Shown one piece after another: positions 48,001-55,680 of a DNA stretch of 64,000 bases. A program made the position numbers and the translations under genes. How positions within the stretch are numbered: the stretch's first letter is position 1; each line of letters begins with the position of its first letter. Below the pieces are notes generated by a model. It worked only from the letters and a program-made list of their open reading frames with translations. It was not told the origin of the DNA and searched no databases. The DNA is from Hymenobacter volaticus (GTDB lineage Bacteria; Bacteroidota; Bacteroidia; Cytophagales; Hymenobacteraceae), in assembly GCF_022921055.1 (NCBI RefSeq), contig NZ_CP095061.1, positions 216,001 through 280,000 on the forward strand. Direction: 5' to 3'.

Positions 48001-48231
48001 AACCGAAGAAAATACCAACGTGCTGGCTGAAGCAGGTACAGCTAAGCTGTAACGGCCTTCACCGTCTGTGGCAGTGCCTACAGAGGTGCCTTTAGCAACC
48101 ACTGTGACGCCTGGAAGCCCGGCACCATCAGTGCCTTGTACTTGCCCAGTGACAGTGCGCGTCTGAGCCTGCACATCGTGGCCGGCAAGCGCAACTACTG
48201 TAAAAGGCAATGAGAGTAAGACTTTTCTCAT
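45004..48231 (-). CDS. SusC/RagA-type TonB-dependent receptor
   Basis: This 1075-residue outer-membrane transporter has a signal peptide (1-22), then a CarboxypepD_reg-type N-terminal extension ([22 protein letters not shown]). A TonB box/plug follows, beginning [21 protein letters not shown], with FVIDGIPAF and the SusC signature [34 protein letters not shown]. The rest forms the 22-strand barrel, ending [12 protein letters not shown]. It transports an oligosaccharide or similar nutrient bound by SusD. The stop lies 13 bases before the susD start. No CAZyme, sigma/anti-sigma or HTCS regulator adjoins, so the substrate cannot be guessed. Confidence 0.96.
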   Translation of the reverse strand: [1075 protein letters not shown]

Positions 48232-48554
48232 GTGTCAATTAAGAGTGAAAAGAAGGGATGTTGCTAGGTGTTTTGGTAACCAACCGTATTGGCAATTTTG
48301 ACAAGTATATGTTATTGTTTCTTTAATAAAAACTAGTAATACCGAATAAATTATTAAAAATTTTTAATCCAAATGTCCAGTGAGTACACACTTACTATAT
48401 TTTTTAGAGACTGTTTGAACTATGATAAGGTATATTCTTCCCTGATAACAAGGGCTGCCTTTTAACTTGATAAAGTGCCATGCGCAAAAGCAGCAATTTG
48501 TATGTCATGTTAGTGAGCGCTGACCGCTATACTTTTCGATCAATAACAACTGAA
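48232..48554. other. AT-rich region upstream of susC
   Basis: These 323 bases contain no gene. The part 48290-48480 is strongly AT-rich and should hold the susCD promoter on the minus strand. No perfect TTG/TAnnTTTG pair with correct spacing was found. It also separates susC from the mcrC 3' end. Confidence 0.5.
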
Positions 48555-49586
48555 CTAGGCAATCAACTCCAGCAGAGCAGTAGCAATATTTCGCCAAGGC
48601 TGTGCTAAGTCCACCGTAACGATGCGGACGGGATACCCGCCTAATGTATAGCGTACATCAAGCGCCTGCTCAGCAGCTGGATAAAGCAAAATTCCCTCGA
48701 GTGCTTGGCCAGGAGCAGTAGGTTGGTTCTGCAGGTAAGCATAAAGCTGGTAGAGGTGGGGCGAAATCAACTTTTGCTGGTCGTAGCGCAGCCGCAAAGC
48801 CGCCTTGTAGTACTTGGTATCGAGGATGATTTTGCGGTGAGGCGCTTCGAGCGTGGTATCCGTAATCATGGCCGGGAGCAGGTTCAGTGCTTCGGGCGTA
48901 GTTGTGGTCACCTGCCAGTGAATGGTCTCCGAGGATACATGAAACTGTTGTTGCTCTGAGCGGTAGAAGTTGCGCACAAACTGCTCGAAGAGACGTGCCA
49001 TTAGCTGCTCGTCGCGGCGGAAGTCGCGGAACCGAAGGCGGCCAGAGGTATCGGGTTCGGGGAGGGCGCTATGGTACACCAGTTCACATACATTCAGCAA
49101 GAACCCTGGCAGCCCGGTAGGACGTAAGCGGTGCACTGTTCGCAACAGCTCTGAAGAAAGCGGCAACGGGAGCAAGCCCACTGGAAAGCGGCGCAGTAGT
49201 AGTTTAAGCTCATGGCGCAGCGCAGAGGGCAGTGCACGACTACGGCTAAGCTGCTGCAAGGTGCCAAGCAGTAACTGATTAAACGGCGTCTGGAATCCTA
49301 GCTCGTCATAGACGCACAACGCCCGGCCACGGCGCAACAAGTCACGGGAAAGGCTAGGTGCTAGTTGCACGCGTCCCCGTAGCTCTGCTAATTCTTCTTC
49401 CCGCTCGGCATACGCCACCGCTAAACCCTGCCGCAATAACCGCCGCGTTCCTATCAGGAGCACGTGCGCCAGCAACTCCAGCGGCCGGTGGAAGGTCTCG
49501 GCTTCTGTTGCCAGTAACTCCTGCTGCTCCGGCAACCGATTCCAGGCATAGCAAAGCAAGTAGTAAAGGTTCTGAATCGGAATCAT
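48555..49586 (-). CDS. mcrC: McrC-family restriction endonuclease subunit
   Basis: This 343-residue protein is the nuclease partner of McrB in a type IV modification-dependent restriction system. It starts MIPIQNLYYLLCYAWNRLPE, the standard McrC opening. The nuclease core is PD-(D/E)xK-like, with AMITDTTLEAPHRKIILDTKYYKAAL near residues 235-262, where Asp-x-Lys supplies the catalytic residues. The C-terminal GILLYPAAEQ fits the family. The frame is intact. It follows mcrB by 33 bases once mcrB is repaired, so the two form an operon. It acts on foreign methylated DNA in the cytoplasm. Confidence 0.92.
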   Translation of the reverse strand: MIPIQNLYYLLCYAWNRLPEQQELLATEAETFHRPLELLAHVLLIGTRRLLRQGLAVAYAEREEELAELRGRVQLAPSLSRDLLRRGRALCVYDELGFQTPFNQLLLGTLQQLSRSRALPSALRHELKLLLRRFPVGLLPLPLSSELLRTVHRLRPTGLPGFLLNVCELVYHSALPEPDTSGRLRFRDFRRDEQLMARLFEQFVRNFYRSEQQQFHVSSETIHWQVTTTTPEALNLLPAMITDTTLEAPHRKIILDTKYYKAALRLRYDQQKLISPHLYQLYAYLQNQPTAPGQALEGILLYPAAEQALDVRYTLGGYPVRIVTVDLAQPWRNIATALLELIA

Positions 49587-49619
49587 GCGGGTGGAGCGGC
49601 AGCTGGGGAATAATTTGTT

Positions 49620-50990
49620 TTACCCTAGCAGCTTCTTCTTTTGGGCAGTTGCTTTTGCTGGTTGGTCCAGCCAATAATCATCAAGCAGAGGGGCTATTTC
49701 CTGCTTGAATACCAAGCTGAGCCATGAGTCGGCAGCGGCAGGGTCGGTGGGGGCTGGCAGAAGTAGCTATGGCCGATGCGGAAATCTGGCCCAAGTTCCG
49801 GGTCGTCGGCAATAGTGAGATTAAGGTCGGTGAGGCGGTCAACGAGGCGTTGAATGACGGGCACCGGTACTTGCTGCGCCGCTAGAAACTCCTGGAGCGG
49901 CACCCCAAATTCGGGCACTAACTCCACGAAGGCAAAGCGGCGGCGTAAGGCGTAATCTAGCGGCGCTAGGCTTCGGTCGGCCAGGTTCATGGTGCCTATT
50001 ACGAACACGTTGCCGGGCATGTAGAAGCGTGGCGCATCGGCGGGGGTGTAGGGCAGACGTACGGCGTGGGCGGGGCCGCGCTTGTCGGCTTCCAGCAGCA
50101 AAAGCAGCTCTCCGAAAATGCGGCTCAGATTGCCGCGGTTCAATTCATCTATCAAGAGAAAGTACGGTCGCTCCGGATCCGCGGCGGCCCGCTCACAGAA
50201 AGCAGGCAGCACGCCATCCTGTAGTCGAAACGTACCCTGCGCATCGGGCCGGAAGCCTTGCACAAAGTCTTCGTAGCTATAGCTCGGGTGAAACTGGATG
50301 AGTTCTATCCGGCCGGCATCGGTAGCGCCAAGCTCCAGCCACGCCAGCCGACGAGCCAAAAACGTTTTGCCCGTGCCTGGCGGGCCTTGCAAGATTAGGT
50401 TACGGCGGCGGTGCAAAGCTGCCAAAGCGGCATCCAGCAATTCATCGGAAACAAACAGCTCTTGCCGCGCTTGCGCCCGGGTATAAGGCTGAGCAGACGG
50501 AAGATTGTATGTGGCAATCGGCTCATGCGCTATGCTTGTATCAGGCACTGGTGCTGACTCTTCTAGGGCCTGGGTTGGCGCTCCTTTCTTTCGAGGAAGC
50601 TTTTCCCTAGTAATGCCTGTGTGCAACTCCTGCATAGCGTCTTGCGCGGCCACGTCACCGTCGAGCAAAGACGAGTTTTCCAGCGTTGGGCGCTTGGTAG
50701 CAATAGTGAAGTCGAGCTGCTCCAGCACCCGATTGGTAGCGGAACCGGCTGGCAGGGCCAAGTAGCTTCCGGCTGCTCCATCGCCAAACGATAAGCCAAC
50801 TGTGCTACGGCCCGGGGGCATAGCGGCGGCCACGGTACACAAGGTCGTACACGGTGCTCAGGGGCATCCGTGGACCTTCGCGGTCCAGTTGGCGCAGGGC
50901 ACGCAGTACTTGCTCGCGGGTAAGTAAACTAAGGTCGGGTTCTGGCTTGGGCATGCGTTTGAAAGTACGAGTAAAACCCATTTGCGCCAT
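49620..50990 (-). pseudogene. mcrB: McrB-type GTPase/AAA restriction subunit with three frameshifts
   Basis: This is the motor subunit of the McrBC system. The AAA+ core is intact: Walker A LILQGPPGTGKTFLARRL, Walker B FLLIDELNRGNLSRIFGELL, and the McrB signature VIGTMNLADRSLAPLDYALRRRFAFVEL. Three apparent one-base losses break the frame. At GGGGG 50814-50818, repair gives YRGRRYAPRAVAQLAYR. Near AAA 50786-50788, repair joins to FGDGAAGSYLALPAG. At GGGGG 49749-49753, repair gives PPTDPAAADSWLSLVFKQE and a stop at 49620. The N-terminal domain (LTREQVLRALRQLDREGPR...VYDLVYRGRRY) is a reader-like domain found in other McrB proteins. It is either a casualty of base-calling or truly decaying. Confidence 0.82.
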
Positions 50991-51026
50991 AGTTAGCTCC
51001 TGCAGCAAGACTTTTTAAACGCGAAA

Positions 51027-51056
51027 AAGCCCGGCTGCGAGGTGCAAACCGGGCTT
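51027..51056 (-). terminator. Hairpin upstream of mcrB
   Basis: An 8-bp stem aagcccgg/ccgggctt with a 14-base loop is followed by A/T-rich sequence on the minus strand. It probably ends the small gene before mcrB. Confidence 0.55.
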
Positions 51057-51071
51057 CTATAGCTAGTTGAA

Positions 51072-51326
51072 TTACTTCTGCTGCGTAGTTTTCTTCTTGC
51101 CATCTGGCTTGTCCTTCACAGTTTCCTCGTTCTTCTTTTCCTTGCTCTTGGTAGCAGGGTCGGTATGCTGGGGGTAGTGGTGGGTTGTGCCATGGAAGTA
51201 GGTGGTAGTAGATGAGGTATAACCTGTAGTACGAGAGAAAAAGCAAGGCAGACGGGTTTTGTCGAGCTTTATTGCTTTATGCGCTGCACCTAACCACAGA
51301 AGCCGAGGTAACGCAGCAGAAAGCAA
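51072..51326 (-). CDS. Small exported-looking protein with Lys-rich tail, start uncertain
   Basis: This is a frame of about 84 codons or slightly more. It begins with a hydrophobic stretch (upstream codons read ALRAWLALLLSAALPRLLWLG) and continues TRLPCFFSRTTGYTSSTTTYFHG, then a hydrophilic tail of Lys/Glu (KSKEKKNEETVKDK). No ATG is present and the leader may be frame-shifted. A hairpin terminator lies just past the stop, which supports a genuine short gene. I do not recognise it. The flanking 51327-51415 holds only weak frames. Confidence 0.35.
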   Translation of the reverse strand: MLSAALPRLLWLGAAHKAIKLDKTRLPCFFSRTTGYTSSTTTYFHGTTHHYPQHTDPATKSKEKKNEETVKDKPDGKKKTTQQK

Positions 51327-51415
51327 TAATGCAAGCCAAGCGCGCAGGGCAGCCCACCGACCAGTATGAAAATGTGCTACGCAAAATCAAGAGCCGTACC
51401 CTCTAACGCCCGACT

Positions 51416-53496
51416 TCACTCAGCCACACCCACCATGCGCTGAATACCCAACTTTTTCATGCGTGCTTCCAAGGTTTTGGGGTTGATGTCGAGGAGCAGG
51501 GCCGCACCGGTGGGGCCACTCACCCGGCCTCCAGTGCGGCGCAGGGCCGCCAGAATATGGTCACGCTCTAGCTCCTTTAGGGTCTTGAGCGAGCCGCTTG
51601 TGTCGGGTGCAATGGTTGGGGTACGCGCAGCCGAAAAGCCAGCGAATTCTAAAAATGGTCCTTCACTTACAATCACGGCTTGTTCGAGCACGTGCTCTAG
51701 CTCACGCACATTGCCGGGCCAGTTGTATTGACGCAGGGCGCGCAAATCCCGTTCGCGCAAGCCTCGCACGGGTTTGCCCATCTGCTTGGTGAAGCGCTCC
51801 AAAAAGTGCCGCATCAGCGGTTCGATGTCGTCGGGCCGCTCGCGCAGGGCGGGCAGGCGGATAGGAAACACATCAAGGCGGTAGTAGAGGTCGGCGCGGA
51901 AGCGGCCGGCGGCTACTTCGTCTTCCAGTATCCGGTTGGAGGCGGCCACCACCCGGGCATCGGTCTTGATTACACGGCGGCCGCCAATGCGCTCAAACTC
52001 TTTCTCTTGTAGCACCCGCAGCAGCTTGGCTTGCAAATCCAGGGGCAACTCGCCGACTTCATCCAGAAAAATAGTGCCGCCATCAGCTAACTCAAACTTG
52101 CCAATGCGCCGGTCGAAGGCCCTGTGAAGGCACCTTTTTCGTGGCCGAAAAGCTCGCTCTCAATCAATTGCGCCGGTAGGGCTGCGCAATTGATTTTGAT
52201 GAGGGCCCGGCTTTTCCGGGGCGAAAGGTTGTGCAACGCACGGGCTACCAATTCCTTGCCCGTACCTGTTTCGCCCTGAACCAGCACAGTGGTATCGGTG
52301 GACGCTACTTGCCGAATTCGGTTCTGCACCTGCTGCATTACGGCACTGGTGCCCACAAAATCCTCGAATTTGGCGGTGGTGTTAATCTCGTCGATGAGGT
52401 AGGTTTTCTCCTGCTCCAGCTGGGCGCGCAACGCTTCAATCTGCTCGAAAGCAAACAGGTTTTGCATGGCCAGCGTGATCTGCGGCACCAAACTCTTCAT
52501 CAACTCTAGGTCGGCGGTGGTGAAGTTCTCGGGGTTGCGGCTGGCTAGCACCAATACGGCTATCTGGTCGTGCTCCACACGAAGCGGAAAGCCGAGCATG
52601 GCGCGGGTGCCGTGGTGTTCGGCAGCATAACGCAGCATGCGGTATTCGGTGGTAAGACCTAGAAAATCAGTGCCAGTGTGAATAGCTGGCTCCGAAAACA
52701 AGCCAAAGGTTTCGGCTTGCATATCTTCTCGGCCTTCCAAGCCTTCCCACCGGTCATCATCCAGAAAACGGAATGTTCCGTCAGCCGTTTTGGCGAATTC
52801 GGCGAAGCTTTCGATGGCAGCGTCTAGCCGTTTGATACGAAGCCCAAAATAGTCGCAAGGGATGATGCGGTTCAATTCGGTGGCTACGGTGCGGAAGAGT
52901 TGCTCCCGGTTTTTGCTGCTCAGCAACGCATTGTTGATGGTTAGCTGTACTGATTTCTCTTGCTCCCGCCGAGCTACTTCCTCGAACGCCAAGGTATTAC
53001 TAACGGCCACGGCTATTAAGCTGCCAATCTTGCCCAACAACGTTAAGTCGTCGGCAGAAAAGGTTGGGCGGCGGCGCGCAGCCATCACCAACAGTCCCAC
53101 CAATTGCCCGCTCGTGCGGAGCGGCGCTACCGTAAGATGAGGCATCTGGCGCTTCTGCATTTTCTGGAACGGCTCGTAGTTGGGGTAATCCGCTAAGAGC
53201 GCCATGATGTCGATTTGCTGCACATAGGGTGCGTGCAAAAAACCTTCGATGGGAGTTCCGGCTACCAGCGTTACGTCGGGCTCATTGGGCATGAGCGGAG
53301 GCGCCCCATCTAGTAGGTCGCGCAAAAAGATGCGCTTGTATTGGAGCGTAGGGTCGAAGGTGACAATGGCAATGCTATCAAAGGGGAAAATCAGCCGCAG
53401 CTTTTCAGTTACAATCTTGAATAAAGCTTCCTTACTACGAGTGGTAGCAATAGCTTCATTGAGATAAAGAAGCAAGGATTCGTCCTGATTATTCAT
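51416..53496 (-). pseudogene. Sigma54-dependent activator with two GAF domains, frameshifted
   Basis: This is an enhancer-binding protein of about 693 residues for sigma54 promoters. Two GAF domains occupy about 15-170 and 190-355. The AAA+ domain has Walker [47 protein letters not shown] and, in the next frame, DGGTIFLDEVGELPLDLQAKLLRVLQE and NWPGNVRELEHVLEQAV. A Fis-type HTH ends the protein (GPTGAALLLDINPKTLEARMKKLGI). The frame breaks inside the sigma54-contact loop GAFTG. Adding one C to CCC at 52120-52122 gives [20 protein letters not shown]. It is divergent from the efflux operon and likely controls it. Confidence 0.92.
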
Positions 53497-53532
53497 GGTT
53501 CAGGTAAAGTTGAAAACACAATTATATTCCCT

Positions 53533-53574
53533 AAATATCAGGAAAAATTATGAGAAATTTCTCAAATATCAGGA
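53533..53574. promoter_or_regulatory. Palindrome flanked by direct repeats, candidate enhancer site
   Basis: A perfect 14-base palindrome TGAGAAATTTCTCA (53551-53564) is flanked by two exact copies of AAATATCAGGA (53533-53543 and 53564-53574). It lies between the divergent sigma54 activator and the TolC gene, about 110-150 bases upstream of a sigma54-like promoter, the usual place for an enhancer-binding protein. Confidence 0.6.
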
Positions 53575-53681
53575 TAAATAAGGCATTACGGTAAGCTCGT
53601 TAGCAAAGGAAATAAAAAAATAATATGCGTTTAAAAGCGGGAAAAGGCGTTTTTAACAAACATTAAACAGTTTTTAATCCT

Positions 53682-53697
53682 TTGGCACATCATTGGG
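53682..53697 (+). promoter_or_regulatory. Sigma54-like -24/-12 promoter
   Basis: TTGGCACatcaTTGGG resembles the sigma54 consensus TGGCAC-N5-TTGCA with the spacer one base short and G for C in the -12 element. Transcription would start about 20 bases before the TolC ATG at 53730. The spacing deviation lowers confidence, though base loss is common in this sequence. Confidence 0.4.
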
Positions 53698-53729
53698 TAA
53701 GAGGATGGCAACAACAAGCTGAATTCACG

Positions 53730-55049
53730 ATGCTTTCCCGATCAACTCTTACCGTTCCGCTTTTAACAGTTGGCTTGCTTGCTGGAGCTTCTACGGCTCG
53801 TGCGCAAGTAGTGGCCGACTCCCTATCACTAAGCGGCACTATTCAAGCCGTTCTTGATGCTAACCCGGCTATCACTTCCTTGGAAGAAGAAGTGAATGCC
53901 GCTACCAGCCGCGTAACCCAGAGCCGCGGCGGCTTCTTGCCCCAGGTGACGGGTACGGCTACTTATACGCGCATCGACCCCGTGGTGAAGCTACAGCTTA
54001 CCCCAGATGCGCCAGTGTTTCAATTGGCTCCCAACAACAACTACGACGCCCATATCACGCTGCAATACGGTTTATTGGACTTCGGCAGAAAGGAGGCAAC
54101 CACCAACCTAGCCGAAAGCCGCCGCCTCACTGCCGCTGACAACATCGCAGTTACTCGTCGCGATCTAGCTTATTCGGCCGTGCAAGCCTACTACAACATC
54201 CTTTTCGTGCGCGAAAGCATTAAGGTGCAAGACGAGCAGATTGCTTCGTTGCTACAGCACCAGCGCGAAATGGAAAAGCGGGTGCAAGGAGGTGTTAGCA
54301 CCAAGTTTGACGTGACAACCACACAGGTGCGCATCACGCAGGCCCAAAACACCAAAATTGACCTCGAAAACCAGTTGCGCAACCAGCAAGTGCAACTAGC
54401 TCGGTTGCTGCACAAGCCTGAGTACCTGAACGTACCCGTACGCGGCGCCCTGACGTATCAGCCTCAGGCCGTTGATTTGAACGCTTCTTTGGCCCAGGCT
54501 ATCGAGAAACGTCCGGAGGTGAAGCTCGCCCGCGACGCCGAAAACACGGCCAACCTCAACCTGAAGTTGATTGAGCGTGCCAATACGCCTACGCTCGGCG
54601 TTGGGGCTCAGCTTGGTGGCAAAAACGGCTACCTGCCAAACCTCGACAAGATTCGCCCGAACTCGGTGGGTGTGGTGCAGCTTTCGGTGCCTATCTACGA
54701 CGGCAATAAAAACAAAAACCAACGGGTGGAAGCCTTGGCTAACATCCGGGGTACTCAGGCCCGCATACAGGATACGCAAGAGCAAATCCGCTCCGACGTA
54801 CGCCAAGCAACCAACAACATACAGTCGGGTACTTCTCGCTACGACAACTCCCTAGTACAGATTGCGCAGGCTACCGACGCGCTTACCCGCGCCAAGGCCC
54901 GCTACCGCTATGATGTAGGTACCAACCTCGATGTGCTCGACGCTGAAACCTCGCTGGCGCAGGCCCGCTTGGCACGCCTGCAAGCCATCTACAATTACAC
55001 TCTCGGTCAGTACCAGCTTAAGCGCGCAATTGGCGAGCAGATATGGTAA
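53730..55049 (+). CDS. TolC-family outer-membrane efflux channel
   Basis: This outer-membrane factor of about 439 residues has a signal peptide (residues 1-25, ending ARAQ); the Met at 53730 is preferred to 53682, whose prefix is hydrophilic. Two OEP repeats are recognisable: AVLDANPAITSLEEEVNAATSRVTQSRGGFLPQVTGTATY and DLAYSAVQAYYNILFVRESIKVQDEQIASLL. The later region NLDVLDAETSLAQARLARLQAIYNYTLGQYQLKRAIG follows. It forms the trimeric exit duct for the HlyD/EmrB pump encoded downstream. It is first gene of a four-gene operon-like run. Confidence 0.93.
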   Translation: MLSRSTLTVPLLTVGLLAGASTARAQVVADSLSLSGTIQAVLDANPAITSLEEEVNAATSRVTQSRGGFLPQVTGTATYTRIDPVVKLQLTPDAPVFQLAPNNNYDAHITLQYGLLDFGRKEATTNLAESRRLTAADNIAVTRRDLAYSAVQAYYNILFVRESIKVQDEQIASLLQHQREMEKRVQGGVSTKFDVTTTQVRITQAQNTKIDLENQLRNQQVQLARLLHKPEYLNVPVRGALTYQPQAVDLNASLAQAIEKRPEVKLARDAENTANLNLKLIERANTPTLGVGAQLGGKNGYLPNLDKIRPNSVGVVQLSVPIYDGNKNKNQRVEALANIRGTQARIQDTQEQIRSDVRQATNNIQSGTSRYDNSLVQIAQATDALTRAKARYRYDVGTNLDVLDAETSLAQARLARLQAIYNYTLGQYQLKRAIGEQIW

Positions 55050-55143
55050 GAGCAGATGCCACTGAGCAGCGAAGTAACCAAGCAATAAGTTGCTTCGCTC
55101 GCCCCTCTACTCAGTTACTTGCTTGCTCAATTACATCTAAAAC

Positions 55144-55578
55144 ATGACTCTTTCCACCATTCTTTGTCCGATAGATTTTTCGGAGGCGACGGGGCCGTTG
55201 GTGGCGTATGCAGCGACATTAGCAGCCGGAACTGACGCTGCCTTGCTGCTGCTGCATGTGTTGGAGCCACAGCCTATGCTGGCGGGGCCTTCCGACCTCG
55301 ACCTTGCGCAGCAGCTTGCGCGCTACCATGCCAGTGCGGAGGCAGCAGGCGCCCGGGTCAATACAACCATTGTGCCCGGGGCGGATGCGGCCCTTGAGAT
55401 AGTAGAAGAAGCACGCCGCCACTCCGCCGATATAATTGTTATCGGGGCGCACGGCCGCACAGGCCTCAGCCGCTTTTTGATGGGCAGCACGGCCGAGGTA
55501 GTCGTACGGACGGCCCCTTGCGTGACGCTGCTCGTGAAGTCGCCGGTTGAGTCCGGTGCGTATCGCAAATCAGCATAA
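55144..55578 (+). CDS. Universal stress protein (UspA family)
   Basis: This 144-residue single-domain Usp begins STILCPIDFSEATGPLVAYAATLA. The nucleotide-binding motif is IGAHGRTGLSRFLMGSTAEVVVRTAPCVTLLV (G-x2-G-x9-G-S/T form), suggesting ATP binding. It sits between the TolC and HlyD genes of an efflux operon, 94 bases after the first and 102 before the second. That is an uncommon place and hints at stress-linked control or membrane-stress buffering. Confidence 0.92.
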   Translation: MTLSTILCPIDFSEATGPLVAYAATLAAGTDAALLLLHVLEPQPMLAGPSDLDLAQQLARYHASAEAAGARVNTTIVPGADAALEIVEEARRHSADIIVIGAHGRTGLSRFLMGSTAEVVVRTAPCVTLLVKSPVESGAYRKSA

Positions 55579-55680
55579 GAGTAGAAGTTTTTTGTTGCTA
55601 TTGATTGTTAACTAAAACGAAATCAGCAACAAGCCCCGTAAAACCTAGCACCCAGAAACAAGAAACCAGCAACCCTTTAT

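Noticed and set aside
51327..51405. Plus-strand tail reading MQAKRAGQPTDQYENVLRK
   Set aside because: It looks protein-like but is only about 25 codons with no supported start or upstream frame; evidence is too thin to annotate.
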